From assembly GCF_014192475.1 (NCBI RefSeq), contig NZ_JACHXZ010000003.1, positions 62,001 through 126,000 on the forward strand: a stretch of 64,000 nucleotides of DNA, read 5' to 3'. Made by a program: the position numbers and the translations under genes. Shown piece after piece: positions 17,719-27,239 of this stretch. Below the pieces are notes generated by a model. The model was not told the DNA's origin. It saw nothing but the letters and a program-made list of their open reading frames with translations, and searched no databases. The DNA is from Simiduia aestuariiviva. GTDB lineage: Bacteria > Pseudomonadota > Gammaproteobacteria > Pseudomonadales > Cellvibrionaceae. Each line of letters opens with the position of its first letter. The first letter of the stretch is position 1.

Positions 17719-18903
17719 TTACATCCGCTCAAACAGGGCGGCAATGCCCTGCCCGCCGCCAATGCACATGGTCACAACGGCGTAGCGCGATTGGGTGCGC
17801 TGCAACTCGTACAAGGCTTTCACGGTGATGACTGCACCGGTGGCGCCAATGGGATGACCCAGCGAGATACCGGAGCCGTTGGGGTTCAGTTTTTCTGCGG
17901 GAATGTCTAGATCGCGGGCCACGGCGATGGCTTGTGCGGCAAAGGCTTCATTCACTTCCCAAACGTCGATGTCGGCCACAGTGAGCTTGTGCTTATCCAA
18001 CAATTTTTTCACTGCGGGCACAGGGCCGATGCCCATGTATTTTGGCTCGACGCCGGCAAAGCTGTAACCCACTAAACGGGCCATGGGTGTTAAACCCTGT
18101 TTCTCGGCCTCGGCGCGCTCCATCAACACCATGGCGGCGGCGGCATCGTTCAGTCCCGAGGCATTGCCGGCGGTGACGGTGCCGTCTTTTTTGAACACCG
18201 GGCGCAACTTGGCCATACCTTCCAGGGTGGCATCTGCGCGCACGTGTTCATCGTGGGCAAAGATGGTGGTGCCTTTGCGGGTTTTTAGCTCGATGGGCAA
18301 GATTTGATCTTTAAAGCGGCCCTCGTCGGTGGCGCGAGCGGCGCGTTGATGGCTCTCTACCGCCAGTGCATCTTGATCTTCGCGCGAGATACCCCACTTT
18401 TCTGCCACGTTTTCGGCGGTTATGCCCATGTGCACATCGTTGATGGGGCAAGTGAGCGCGCCGGTCATCGCGTCTACCATGGCGCCGTCACCCATGCGCG
18501 CACCAAAGCGCGCCTGCGGCAGCCAGTAAGGCACGCGACTCATGGATTCGGCACCACCGGTAACCGCGGCATCGCAGTCGCCCAGCAAAATCAATTGCGA
18601 TGCCGACACCAAGGCCTGCAGGCCCGAACCGCACAGGCGATTGACGGTGACGGCGGGTGTGGTTTCCGGCAGGCCACCTTTGATGCCGGCCACGCGGCTC
18701 ATGTACATGTCTTTGCGGTCTGAATGGGTGACGTTGCCAATCACACAGTGGCCAATGGCCTCAGGGGCGATGCCCGCGCGCTTTACCGCCTCAGCCACCA
18801 CCTGCCCCGCCAACTCTGTGGGCGCGATATCTTTCAAACTGCCGCCGAAGGTTCCGATCGGTGTACGCACACCGCTTAATACCACCACTTCACGCTGACT
18901 CAT
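17719..18903 (-). CDS. Acetyl-CoA C-acyltransferase (BktB-like thiolase)
   Basis: 394 aa from the ATG at 18903. Condenses or cleaves beta-ketoacyl-CoA. Catalytic residues: Cys91 (NRLCGSGLQA), His350 (GHPIGATGA) and Cys380 (CIGGGQG), with NEAFAAQ upstream. The N-terminal RTPIGTFGGSLKDI and overall length match biosynthetic-type thiolases such as BktB/PhaA. An in-frame opening to 18954 adds 17 residues lacking family similarity. Alone in its transcription unit with its own terminator. It would link to the scoAB products through acetoacetyl-CoA. Confidence 0.93.
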   Translation of the reverse strand: MSQREVVVLSGVRTPIGTFGGSLKDIAPTELAGQVVAEAVKRAGIAPEAIGHCVIGNVTHSDRKDMYMSRVAGIKGGLPETTPAVTVNRLCGSGLQALVSASQLILLGDCDAAVTGGAESMSRVPYWLPQARFGARMGDGAMVDAMTGALTCPINDVHMGITAENVAEKWGISREDQDALAVESHQRAARATDEGRFKDQILPIELKTRKGTTIFAHDEHVRADATLEGMAKLRPVFKKDGTVTAGNASGLNDAAAAMVLMERAEAEKQGLTPMARLVGYSFAGVEPKYMGIGPVPAVKKLLDKHKLTVADIDVWEVNEAFAAQAIAVARDLDIPAEKLNPNGSGISLGHPIGATGAVITVKALYELQRTQSRYAVVTMCIGGGQGIAALFERM

Positions 18904-19081
18904 TGTTGTGCTCCCACAGGAAAAATTGAGCTGCCATTCTGCCAAATAAAACACTTGTTTGAAACTTTAAATATTTCAAGTATTCATTGGTTAAATAAAT
19001 CAATGACTGAGAATAGTCGAAGCAATGAAGGGGCAGGAACTGGAATGACGGAGTGGCGAGGGCGCGCTGCGTTGGCGCGGC

Positions 19082-19840
19082 TCAGTGGATCTCGAGCCAG
19101 TCAAAGCCCTGATCTTGGCAGGCGTAGTGCACCTGACCCGCGCCGGCCGACACGGGGCCAAGCACCAATTCAGCGGCTTCCAGGCTATTGTTTTGCTGAC
19201 TTATGTGAGCGATTACCAACTGCTGAAGCCTTGCCACATCGAAATGCTCGAGAAAACCCGCGCTTTGTTGATTGCTTAAGTGCCCCCAGGGACCACCGAC
19301 GCGCTGCTTGAGTGACTGCGGGTAGCTGCCGTAGGCAAGCATCACCGGGTCGTGGTTGGCTTCGAGAACCAAGGCATCACAGTCTTGATAGCTGTCTTGC
19401 ACGTGGGCCGTGATCATGCCCAGATCGGTGAGCACACCCAGTGTTTTCTGGTTGGCGGTCACCACAAACTGCGCCGGCTCGCGGGCATCGTGGGGGACGG
19501 CCACGGGTTGCACACTGAACGGGCCCAACTCGAAGGCCTGATAACCCTCTATAAACCGCACATCGGGCAAATTGCCCAAAGCCTTGGCCTTGAAGGTACC
19601 GGGCGTGATGTACACGGGCAGGTTGTATTTGCGCGCGAGTGCGGGCACGCCCCGTAGGTGGTCGCCGTGTTCGTGCGTCACCAATACCGCGGACAACTGA
19701 TCGGGGGTTTTACCGAGGCGCGCCAGGCGCGCCACCGTATCTTTTACAGAGAAACCGCAGTCGATTAACAGGGTTTCGCCGTCAGCTTCTATCAGGGTGC
19801 CGTTACCCTTACTGCCGCTGCCCAGTGAGGCAAAGCGCAT
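19082..19840 (-). CDS. MBL-fold metallohydrolase (YycJ/WalJ-like)
   Basis: 252 aa metallo-beta-lactamase-fold hydrolase. The metal motif is THEHGDHLRG, with further ligands suggested by VPHDAREP, TDLG and LEANHD. The overall pattern, beginning RFASLGSGSKGN, matches the YycJ/WalJ group of probable exonucleases or phosphodiesterases. Its ATG overlaps the bamC stop by one base (TAATG), so the two are translationally coupled; this bamC-MBL pairing recurs in Pseudomonas-like genomes. Confidence 0.9.
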   Translation of the reverse strand: MRFASLGSGSKGNGTLIEADGETLLIDCGFSVKDTVARLARLGKTPDQLSAVLVTHEHGDHLRGVPALARKYNLPVYITPGTFKAKALGNLPDVRFIEGYQAFELGPFSVQPVAVPHDAREPAQFVVTANQKTLGVLTDLGMITAHVQDSYQDCDALVLEANHDPVMLAYGSYPQSLKQRVGGPWGHLSNQQSAGFLEHFDVARLQQLVIAHISQQNNSLEAAELVLGPVSAGAGQVHYACQDQGFDWLEIH

Positions 19841-21006
19841 TAGATGAGGTTCCGGCGAATGATATTCAGCTTCTCTTTGGCATCGCGGTTCTTCAAGCGT
19901 TTTCCGTAGGCATCGCGAATGCGAATATCCACGCGCTCATCGGTGCCACGCACCACCACCAAATAGCCCGGCACCTCTTTCAATGCCTTGCCTTGGTTTG
20001 CCAGATCAATACGCTCGAAAATAACGCGGTTGCTGGGGCTGTCTTCCAACTGCAAATGCGTAAGCACCTGGGTCAAACTGTAGGGCGTGCTTTGCGCCTC
20101 GGGGGCACTGCTAAACAGCGACGAGAACCAACCCTCTTCCTCTGGGTCGACCGGCTCGGCCCAACCCACATAGAAAATGCCTAAATCCTGATCGGTGGCG
20201 AAGGTGGTGTAACCCTCTTGGCGCAGCGCGTGCGCGATAGTGGCGCGCGCGCGATCGTAGGTCAGAGCCATGCGTAAAACCGGCTCGCCATCGATGGAAG
20301 TCACAGAGATTTTTGCGTTGCCGCCAATATTTTGAGCCAAGAGTGACGTGGCGCCATTGCTGGCTTCACTGGCCAGAGTGGCAGCCAGTTCGTCGATCAT
20401 CCACGCTTCGCGCTCCGGGTTCACCGACTGCGCCGGCCAAGGTCCATCGAGCGCTACCGCTTCACCGGGCGCGGCAGACTGATGACGCACGTGCAGTTCA
20501 GTGGAATCCGGTTGAACACCCTGCTCCACAAAAATGCGGTAGCGATCGCGCGAGTCTGGCGAGTCTTTAAACTGCAACCACGCGGTATCGATAGTGCCTG
20601 CAACCGCATCGGCCGCCACTAGCTGAATGCGATTGGTGGCCAGAAAATTGCGCGTGCGCGGCCACACTTCGCTGGGCGGCGAGTTCACCAAAATCCAACG
20701 GCGCTCACCGAGCTTTTGAATTTTGACGCTCTCAGAAAAATTATTGGAGGCCAAGGGTTGTGGGCGCGGCGTTTCGAACTCTTCCGCGACATCGAAGTCA
20801 TCAGACTTCACCTCGGGCACTACGTATAGCTGGTCGAGGGAGGTAACCTTGAACTGCTCAGGCACCACGATGGCCTGGGTGGGCTCTGCGTGTAGGTAAT
20901 CGTTGCTGCGATCGCGGAAGTCATTGCCCATCCAGCTACAGCCGCTCGCGGCGACGGTCAGTGGCACAATGACCAAAGTACGCCAAGTTGTTATTGGTTT
21001 TATCAT
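19840..21006 (-). CDS. bamC: Outer membrane assembly lipoprotein BamC
   Basis: 388 aa lipoprotein of the BAM complex that inserts beta-barrel proteins in the outer membrane. Lipobox AASGC with lipidated Cys23. The unstructured N-terminal stretch that binds BamD follows (FRDRSNDYLHAEP, then VVPE). Two helix-grip domains occupy the rest, ending KNRDAKEKLNIIRRNLI. It lies 49 bp downstream of dapA, the classic dapA-bamC order. Confidence 0.93.
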   Translation of the reverse strand: MIKPITTWRTLVIVPLTVAASGCSWMGNDFRDRSNDYLHAEPTQAIVVPEQFKVTSLDQLYVVPEVKSDDFDVAEEFETPRPQPLASNNFSESVKIQKLGERRWILVNSPPSEVWPRTRNFLATNRIQLVAADAVAGTIDTAWLQFKDSPDSRDRYRIFVEQGVQPDSTELHVRHQSAAPGEAVALDGPWPAQSVNPEREAWMIDELAATLASEASNGATSLLAQNIGGNAKISVTSIDGEPVLRMALTYDRARATIAHALRQEGYTTFATDQDLGIFYVGWAEPVDPEEEGWFSSLFSSAPEAQSTPYSLTQVLTHLQLEDSPSNRVIFERIDLANQGKALKEVPGYLVVVRGTDERVDIRIRDAYGKRLKNRDAKEKLNIIRRNLI

Positions 21007-21055
21007 GCAAATCTCTTCGGGTTAAACCATGCGGGCCACGGCCCACACGAACAAG

Positions 21056-21931
21056 TTACAACAGTTCTGCGCCACTCAAGGCATCGCGGACCTGCTGGTG
21101 ATAGTTTTCAGATAACGGCGTCAATGGCAGTCGAATGCCATGGGACATGCGCCCTTGCAAAGCCACTGCCCATTTGACGGGTATCGGATTGGATTCCACA
21201 AACATGGCTTTATGCACAGGCATCAGCTTGGCATTAATGGCGCGCGCCTCTTCGACCTTATCGGCCAGCGCAAGTTCACACATATGCGCCACCTCTTTAG
21301 CGGCCACATTGGCCGTGACGCTGATATTGCCCTTGCCGCCAAGCAGTATCAATTCAACGGCGGTTTCATCGTCACCGGAATAGATCAGAAAATCCTCAGG
21401 CGTCTGGTCAATCAGCTGGCGCGCACGATCCAAATCGCCGGTTGCCTCCTTAATACCGACGATATTGGGGTGTCCACACAAGCGCAACACCGTCTCGGGC
21501 TTCAGATCAACACCCGTGCGACCCGGTACGTTGTACAGAATCTGCGGAATGTTTACGGTGTCGGCCACATGCAAAAAGTGGCGATAAAGCCCTTCTTGCG
21601 TGGGCTTGTTGTAATAGGGGGTCACGAGCAAACAGGCGTCAGCACCCGCGCGCTGAGCACTTTCAGTAAGCTCTACAGCCTCTTGGGTTGAATTGGCTCC
21701 AGTGCCCGCGATGACCGGTATTCGACCCGCCACCCGCTTAACCACGGCAGTAATCACCGCCAAATGCTCATCCACCGTCAAGGTGGCAGACTCGCCCGTG
21801 GTTCCCACGGCCACAATGGCGTGGGTGCCCTGCTCAATATGCCAATCCACCAGCGCGTGCAGACTGTCCCAATCCAGCGCGCCTTCCGCTGTCATTGGGG
21901 TCACCAGCGCGACCATACTACCTTGCAACAT
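21056..21931 (-). CDS. dapA: 4-hydroxy-tetrahydrodipicolinate synthase
   Basis: 291 aa. First dedicated step of lysine and diaminopimelate synthesis, condensing pyruvate with aspartate semialdehyde. Schiff-base Lys161 (IVGIKEATGD), Tyr133 (ILYNVPGRTG), Thr44-Thr45 (VGTTGESATL) and Tyr107 (TPYYNKP) are all present. Followed by bamC on the same strand. Confidence 0.97.
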   Translation of the reverse strand: MLQGSMVALVTPMTAEGALDWDSLHALVDWHIEQGTHAIVAVGTTGESATLTVDEHLAVITAVVKRVAGRIPVIAGTGANSTQEAVELTESAQRAGADACLLVTPYYNKPTQEGLYRHFLHVADTVNIPQILYNVPGRTGVDLKPETVLRLCGHPNIVGIKEATGDLDRARQLIDQTPEDFLIYSGDDETAVELILLGGKGNISVTANVAAKEVAHMCELALADKVEEARAINAKLMPVHKAMFVESNPIPVKWAVALQGRMSHGIRLPLTPLSENYHQQVRDALSGAELL

Positions 21932-22045
21932 GACTCACTCCGTATAGGCATGCCCATCTGTGTGGGCATTGTCGTTATGGCGCCACCTGCGTGGGCGGCG
22001 CACTGTATTTTTTGTTTGCTTGTTGTAAATGACTTCTTTTGATAG

Positions 22046-23080
22046 CTACTTATTTTTGGTGAATGCCAGCATGCGATTGAGCGGCAACATGGCGCGCTCA
22101 CCGAGGGCGCGCTCCACAAACATCTCATTGCTGCCAGTGTCGAGCGAGTGCGCCAAATTTTCCAGACTGTTCATGGCCATCCACGGGCAGTTGGCGCAGC
22201 TGCGGCAAGTGGCACCCGAGCCCGCCGTGGGCGCAATGTGGAAGGTTTTCTCTGGACAGAGCTGCTGCATTTTATAAAAAATACCCTGGTCCGTGGCCAC
22301 GATAAATTCGGTATTGGGCAGCGTTTGGGCAGCCTTAATGAGCTGCGACGTGGACCCCACCACATCGGCGAGTTCAACCACCGCCGCGGGCGATTCGGGG
22401 TGTACCAACACGGCGGCGTTGGGGTGACGCGCCACCAAATCCTGTACGCCCTGTGCTTTAAATTCTTCGTGCACGATACAGGCGCCATCCCACAGCAGCA
22501 CGTCTGCGCCCGTTTGCTTTTGCACGTAGCCGCCCAAGTGCTTATCGGGCGCCCAAATTATCTTTTGGCCTTGTGCATCTAGGTGCTCAACCACATCGAG
22601 CGCAATGCTTGATGTCACCACCCAGTCTGCGCGCGCTTTAACGGCGGCTGAGGTGTTGGCATACACGACGACGGTGCGATCTGGGTGGGCATCGCAAAAG
22701 GCGCTGAATTCATCCACGGGACAACCGATATCCAGCGAACAAGTAGCCTCTAGGGTTGGCATGAGCACGCGCTTTTCGGGCGTGAGGATCTTGGCCGTCT
22801 CACCCATGAATTTCACGCCCGCAACCACGAGGGTGGTGGCACTATGCTGACTGCCAAAACGCGCCATCTCCAAAGAGTCGGCGACGCAACCGCCCGTCTC
22901 TTCGGCCAGCGCCTGAATCAAGGGGTCTGTGTAGTAGTGGGCGACGATTACCGCATTCTCTCGGATCAGCAGCTGCTTGATGCGCGCCTTGGCGGCCTCA
23001 ACCTGCTCGACGGACATCTCGGCAGCGGGTTCAGCGGCCAGGTGGGCCTTCACGAGTTCACGGTCTAGTACTTCGGTCAT
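22046..23080 (-). CDS. nadA: Quinolinate synthase A
   Basis: 344 aa. Condenses iminoaspartate and dihydroxyacetone phosphate to quinolinate in NAD synthesis. The [4Fe-4S] ligands correspond to Cys114 (EATCSLDIG), Cys201 ([10 protein letters not shown]) and Cys298 ([10 protein letters not shown]). Also present: [30 protein letters not shown]. It is probably its own unit: a terminator lies upstream between it and the tRNA genes. nadB and nadC are not in the window. Confidence 0.96.
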   Translation of the reverse strand: MTEVLDRELVKAHLAAEPAAEMSVEQVEAAKARIKQLLIRENAVIVAHYYTDPLIQALAEETGGCVADSLEMARFGSQHSATTLVVAGVKFMGETAKILTPEKRVLMPTLEATCSLDIGCPVDEFSAFCDAHPDRTVVVYANTSAAVKARADWVVTSSIALDVVEHLDAQGQKIIWAPDKHLGGYVQKQTGADVLLWDGACIVHEEFKAQGVQDLVARHPNAAVLVHPESPAAVVELADVVGSTSQLIKAAQTLPNTEFIVATDQGIFYKMQQLCPEKTFHIAPTAGSGATCRSCANCPWMAMNSLENLAHSLDTGSNEMFVERALGERAMLPLNRMLAFTKNK

Positions 23081-23153
23081 AACACTCTCAACATGCAGTT
23101 ATCCGGCGGATTCTACCACAGGTTGATGCCGCGCGAGGGGCAATCCCGAGGCA

Positions 23154-23180
23154 TAAAAAAACCGCCCAAAAGGCGGTTTA
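23154..23180 (-). terminator. Terminator of the tRNA-Lys unit
   Basis: On the minus strand AAACCGCC / GGCGGTTT with a five-base loop followed by a T run, 48 nt beyond the downstream tRNA. Confidence 0.88.
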
Positions 23181-23227
23181 ATTACTGACTGGAACCGAGC
23201 GCAACGCCCTGCGAACCTAGCCGATTA

Positions 23228-23303
23228 TGGTGGGTCGTGCGCGACTCGAACGCGCGACCAATTGGTTAAAAGCCAACTGCTCTACCGACTGAGCTAACGA
23301 CCC
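23228..23303 (-). tRNA. tRNA-Lys (anticodon TTT), downstream copy
   Basis: 76 nt including an encoded CCA end. Acceptor stem GGGTCGT / ACGACCC, D-arm TTAGCTCAGTCGGTAGAGC, anticodon stem GTTGG / CCAAT with loop CTTTTAA giving anticodon TTT, and T-loop GTTCGAGTC. Identical in sequence to the copy at 23358. Confidence 0.98.
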
Positions 23304-23357
23304 ATAAACGGGGAAGATGATCCTGCTAATACTGCCAACAGAAAAATCTGAAATAAG

Positions 23358-23433
23358 TGGTGGGTCGTGCGCGACTCGAACGCGCGACCAATTGGTTAAA
23401 AGCCAACTGCTCTACCGACTGAGCTAACGACCC
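23358..23433 (-). tRNA. tRNA-Lys (anticodon TTT), upstream copy
   Basis: Second identical 76-nt tRNA-Lys gene with encoded CCA, 54 bp upstream of the first on the same strand; both are probably cut from one precursor ending at the terminator at 23154-23180. Confidence 0.98.
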
Positions 23434-23519
23434 CCGTAAGGAGGCGCATATAGTACTGATTTAATTGGAAAAGACAAGCGCTTATTCGGGTTTTTTCTGG
23501 TCAAAAAAACGCCAACAAA

Positions 23520-24194
23520 TCAGCTGTAAATCGTGGCATCCGGCAGGCCTGCAGCCTCAAAACCAGCGCGCCGCAACCGACAACTGTCACACTTTCCACA
23601 GGCCGCGCCCGATTCCGTCGCCTGATAACACGACACCGTTAAGCGGTAATCCACACCCAATTCGGTGCCGCGCTTTACAATATCAGCCTTGCTCAGATCG
23701 ATTAGCGGGGTGTGGATGCGCAACTGCCGCCCCTCGACCCCCGCCTTCGTCGCCAGATTTGCCATGGCTTCGTAGGCGGCAATAAATTCGGGGCGGCAAT
23801 CGGGGTAGCCGCTATAGTCAACGGCATTGACCCCAATAAAAATATCGAGCGAACCCAAGACCTCCGCCCAACCCAAGGCGATAGAGAGAAACACAGTATT
23901 GCGCGCGGGCACGTAGGTGACGGGAATCCCCTCACTTTCCTGCTCGGGCACATCGATGTCATTGTCGGTGAGTGCGGAGCCACCGATGGTGCGTAAATCC
24001 AATTGCACCACCTTGTGCATGGCAACCTTCATGGCCTTGGCGGTGCGCTCGGCGGCGTGCAGTTCGGCCCGGTGCCGTTGCCCATAATCAAAGCTCAAGG
24101 CATAAACTTCATAGCCCTGCGCTTGCGCCATGGCCACAACGGTAGTGGAATCCAAACCGCCAGAAACCAAAACTACGGCCCGCTTCTGTGTCAT
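23520..24194 (-). CDS. queC: 7-cyano-7-deazaguanine synthase
   Basis: 224 aa. Converts 7-carboxy-7-deazaguanine to preQ0 with ATP and ammonia in queuosine synthesis. PP-loop SGGLDS at 11-16 and zinc ligands Cys189, Cys199, Cys202 and Cys205 ([17 protein letters not shown]). It is the last gene of a unit with queE, separated from it by a solute-binding protein gene. Confidence 0.96.
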   Translation of the reverse strand: MTQKRAVVLVSGGLDSTTVVAMAQAQGYEVYALSFDYGQRHRAELHAAERTAKAMKVAMHKVVQLDLRTIGGSALTDNDIDVPEQESEGIPVTYVPARNTVFLSIALGWAEVLGSLDIFIGVNAVDYSGYPDCRPEFIAAYEAMANLATKAGVEGRQLRIHTPLIDLSKADIVKRGTELGVDYRLTVSCYQATESGAACGKCDSCRLRRAGFEAAGLPDATIYS

Positions 24195-24202
24195 TGCTAC
24201 CT

Positions 24203-25021
24203 CTACTTCTCTTGCGTTTTAACCGGCGCCTGTGTGGCAAGACACCGCCCCCGCTCAAAACAAGCCTTGGAACGCGGCCACATGTCGTGCTGATAAAACA
24301 GGCGATGCAAGCTGCCATCAGCGCGCAACGCCGTGAGCGCATTGCGCACCTGCGGCACCCACGGGGCCGTTAACTTCTCATGGTTAACGTACAAATCCGC
24401 ACGGGTTACACCCACCGATAACGCCACTTTAAACAGGCTGGATTCAAGCTGCTTACGGTACAAGCCAAAGGCCAGCGCTTGCTCAGTGGCCACCATCACA
24501 TCGAGACGCCCCATGCTGAGCATCTGCAAGCCTTGGTCGGCCGAATGGACACCGATTCGCTCGAAACGCGGATTATTGTCAAATTGTGCACCGTATTTAG
24601 AACCGCGCACAAAACCCACGCGCAAGCCCGCAAAATCATCCAAACCGGTAAATTCACCGGCCGAGGCCGGCACCAGCGCCACCACACCAATGGTCACCAC
24701 CTCGCCCAGCGAGAAGCCCACCTCCTCGGCACTGGGACTGACAAACATCACGCCCATATCGGCGTTACCCATCGCCAAGTCTCGAATCACTCGCGGGTAT
24801 GGCAACAGTTTTGACGTGACCGGCAGCCCTGCGCGCTCTGCCAACAAGGCCTGAAACTCCACCAATAACCCCTGCGGCTCGCCCGAATCGCCAATCAGGC
24901 CCCAGGGTGGCACATCAGCGGTTCCAGCCTGCAACGGCTCGGGTTGGGCATGCGCGACGCCAATACTGACAGACAGCATCCACATCACCCATAAAATACG
25001 CAGCTTAGTGGCCAGGTTCAT
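24203..25021 (-). CDS. Periplasmic solute-binding (family 3-like) protein in the queuosine unit
   Basis: About 272 aa with a signal peptide (to AHAQ, near residue 25). The body has the family 3 layout: [70 protein letters not shown]. The start ATG at 25021 overlaps the end of queE by 17 bases, and queC follows 8 bp after its stop, so it is tightly nested between two queuosine genes. No transporter partner is adjacent. A C-terminal Cys pair (KACFERGRC) may form a disulfide. Whether it relates to queuosine, for example precursor salvage, is unknown. Confidence 0.75.
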   Translation of the reverse strand: MNLATKLRILWVMWMLSVSIGVAHAQPEPLQAGTADVPPWGLIGDSGEPQGLLVEFQALLAERAGLPVTSKLLPYPRVIRDLAMGNADMGVMFVSPSAEEVGFSLGEVVTIGVVALVPASAGEFTGLDDFAGLRVGFVRGSKYGAQFDNNPRFERIGVHSADQGLQMLSMGRLDVMVATEQALAFGLYRKQLESSLFKVALSVGVTRADLYVNHEKLTAPWVPQVRNALTALRADGSLHRLFYQHDMWPRSKACFERGRCLATQAPVKTQEK

Positions 25022-25655
25022 CACCCCATAGCAACTTGTGCAGTTGTAGCTGAAACCGCACCGGCAACCCAGATTCGATGACCCAATTGGCCAAGTCGGT
25101 GGGATTTACCTGCCCAAAGGACGGCGAAAACAACACGTCACCGGCGCGCGCGCACAAATCGTGCTCGCTCACCTTGAAACAGGCCCAATCAAAATCATCT
25201 TTATCGCAGATCACAAATTTGACCTGATCGTGTGCTGTCAGGTGTGGAATGTTGTCCCACAAGTTGCGATGGCACTCGCCTGAAGCGGGGGTCTTTAGGT
25301 CTAACACGCGGCTGACGCGGGCATCCACCGCACTGATATCCAAGGCCCCACTGGTTTCCAGCGACACCTCAAAACCGGCGTCACAGAGCGCGGCAAGCAA
25401 CGGAATGCAGTTTGCCTGCGCCAGCGGCTCGCCCCCAGTCACACACACGTTACGCGCTTTGTAACTGGCCACTTCGGCGAGGATCTCGTCCAAATCCCGA
25501 CGTTCGCCACCATGGAAGGCATAGGCCGAATCGCAATAGTGGCACCGCAATGGGCAACCCGTTAGACGCACAAACACCGTGGGCAGGCCGATAGCCCGCG
25601 CCTCACCCTGAAGCGAGTGAAATATCTCGGTGATTTTGAGGTTTGGCTTAGCCAT
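25005..25655 (-). CDS. queE: 7-carboxy-7-deazaguanine synthase
   Basis: 216 aa from the ATG at 25655 (a GTG at 25667 would add four residues). Radical SAM enzyme that contracts the pterin ring to 7-carboxy-7-deazaguanine. Cluster motif Cys34-x3-Cys38-x2-Cys41 in TGCPLRCHYCDSAYAF; substrate-binding ITEIFHSLQGEA and VTGGEPLAQ. Follows cpoB by about 80 bp on the same strand, as in many gammaproteobacteria where queE follows tol-pal. Confidence 0.95.
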   Translation of the reverse strand: MAKPNLKITEIFHSLQGEARAIGLPTVFVRLTGCPLRCHYCDSAYAFHGGERRDLDEILAEVASYKARNVCVTGGEPLAQANCIPLLAALCDAGFEVSLETSGALDISAVDARVSRVLDLKTPASGECHRNLWDNIPHLTAHDQVKFVICDKDDFDWACFKVSEHDLCARAGDVLFSPSFGQVNPTDLANWVIESGLPVRFQLQLHKLLWGDEPGH

Positions 25656-25735
25656 GCCTGAGTCCACGCTAAAAAGCCGGCAATCTTACGCAAAAGCGCG
25701 CCCGCATGCGAGGCCTTAGGCGCACCGGCGCGTCA

Positions 25736-26449
25736 CTAGAAGTTCTGGCTCAGGAAGTCTTTCGCGAGCCGCGCGGCATCCGCATTGCTGTTGGCCACCT
25801 GTTGCAGCAGGGCCTTGGCCTTGGCCTTGTCACCCAACTGAAACAACACAGTACCCAACTTGAACTGGGCATCGGGGGCCTTGCGATCGGCGGGAAATTC
25901 CTTGGTGACGCGCTCGAACCACTGGCGCGCCAACTCCAATTTACCCTCTACCAAATAGATCTCCCCCAACCAATACTGGCTGTTGGCGGCATATTGGCCC
26001 TTGGGAAATTGCTCTAAATACTGGCTAAAGCCCTGGGTGGCGCCCTGCAGATCGCGCTGGCGCAACTTGGCATAGGCCGCTTTATAGGCCGCACCATCAT
26101 CCGCATTGTCGGCGGGAATGGCGATGTCGTTGGCCGCCGCCTTAGTGGCTCCGCCACTGAGAGCGCCAATGCGTCGATCCAGGTCGAGATAATCGTCCTG
26201 CCGCTGCTGCTTTAAGCGATTGAGCTCGAAGGCCTGCTCTTCCACCAGACCGCGCAACTCTAGCACTTCCTGCTGCAACGCCTGCAAACGAAAATAGAGG
26301 TCCGTTTGTTGATTGGCTGCCGGCGCACCGGTTTGCGCCGTGGGCGTAGCTTGAGCCGTAGGGCGAGCTTCAACGACGGTAACTTGGGCGTTGGCTACGC
26401 CGACCCAACCCAAGACGCTGGCAGCACCCAATGCGAGTACAAACTTCAT
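25736..26449 (-). CDS. cpoB: Cell division coordinator CpoB (YbgF)
   Basis: 237 aa periplasmic protein that links Tol-Pal driven outer membrane constriction to peptidoglycan synthesis. Signal peptide ending ANAQ; a coiled coil (about 48-90, FRLQALQQEVLELRGLVEEQ) for trimerisation; then TPR repeats (AYKAAYAKLRQRDLQGA, ANSQYWLGEIYLVEGKLELA, PDAQFKLGTVLFQLGDKAKA). Follows pal in the conserved order, although a terminator separates them, so it may also have its own promoter. Confidence 0.94.
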   Translation of the reverse strand: MKFVLALGAASVLGWVGVANAQVTVVEARPTAQATPTAQTGAPAANQQTDLYFRLQALQQEVLELRGLVEEQAFELNRLKQQRQDDYLDLDRRIGALSGGATKAAANDIAIPADNADDGAAYKAAYAKLRQRDLQGATQGFSQYLEQFPKGQYAANSQYWLGEIYLVEGKLELARQWFERVTKEFPADRKAPDAQFKLGTVLFQLGDKAKAKALLQQVANSNADAARLAKDFLSQNF

Positions 26450-26640
26450 ACTGTCTTCTCTTTTGTGTAACGAATATTCAATTGATGGCTTAGCGCCAAA
26501 ATACCTAAAGACACATCGCCCTATGCCGCTAAACCGAACGCGTCGGGCAGCGCACTGAGCCTGTCAACCGGGGGACCGAGATCAGATGCTCCAACTCAAG
26601 GTGGACATCGCGATGTTGAGGCGGGATCTAGCTGGGGCCA

Positions 26641-26672
26641 CCGGCGTAAATTCAGGAGCCAATATACGCCGG
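26641..26672. repeat. Hairpin between pal and cpoB
   Basis: Perfect 8-bp inverted repeat CCGGCGTA (26641-26648) / TACGCCGG (26665-26672), close to the pal terminator in the 283-bp spacer. Function unknown. Confidence 0.55.
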
Positions 26673-26687
26673 AGCCACCCTAAAATG

Positions 26688-26716
26688 CAAAAAGGCCGGA
26701 TTAACCGGCCTTTTTG
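26688..26716 (-). terminator. Terminator of pal
   Basis: Stem AAAAGGCCGG / CCGGCCTTTT with a short ATTA/TAAT loop and T run, 17 nt after the pal stop on the minus strand. Confidence 0.88.
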
Positions 26717-26732
26717 TTCAGAGCAGTAACGC

Positions 26733-27212
26733 TTACTTAACTTCGGCGCGACGGTTTTGGCCGTAGGCGCTTTCGTTGCTACCCATAGCTGCTGGGCGCT
26801 CTTCGCCGTAGCTCACTACTTCTAACATTGACGCATCAACACCTTGCAGAACGAGGAAATCGCGTACGGCATTCGCACGACGCTCGCCCAGAGCCATGTT
26901 GTATTCACGTGAACCGCGCTCGTCGGTGTGACCTTCGATACGCACGTTACGTGGGGTCGCCTTCAAACGCATCGCGTGCTTGGTCAGCTCGGCGCGGGCA
27001 CCTGGCTTCAGCATTGACTCGTCGAAGTCGAAGTAGAACACAGTTTCCAGAACTTCTGGCGCTGGCTCTGCTTTTTGTACCGGCTCTTGTACCACTGGTT
27101 GCGCATTGGCATTTGGATCTACTTCTTCTTTTTTGGTGTTGCTGCTACAGCCTGCAACTACTGCCAAAACAACTGCCAGACCCATACCACGCTTGATTGT
27201 TTGAAAAGTCAT
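26733..27212 (-). CDS. pal: Peptidoglycan-associated lipoprotein Pal
   Basis: 159 aa. Lipobox VAGC with Cys22, a Pro/Glu/Val linker, then an OmpA-C domain that binds peptidoglycan (YFDFDES, IEGHTDERGSREYN, LGERRANAVRDFL, SYGEERP). Anchors the outer membrane to the wall and interacts with TolB. Order tolB-pal is conserved. Confidence 0.97.
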   Translation of the reverse strand: MTFQTIKRGMGLAVVLAVVAGCSSNTKKEEVDPNANAQPVVQEPVQKAEPAPEVLETVFYFDFDESMLKPGARAELTKHAMRLKATPRNVRIEGHTDERGSREYNMALGERRANAVRDFLVLQGVDASMLEVVSYGEERPAAMGSNESAYGQNRRAEVK

Positions 27213-27239
27213 AACTCACTCCACTTTGGATTTGAGGTT

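Noticed and set aside
23228-23433. Integration (att) site at the duplicated tRNA-Lys genes
   Set aside because: Both copies are complete 76-nt genes with encoded CCA; there is no integrase and no foreign segment beside them, so simple duplication explains them.
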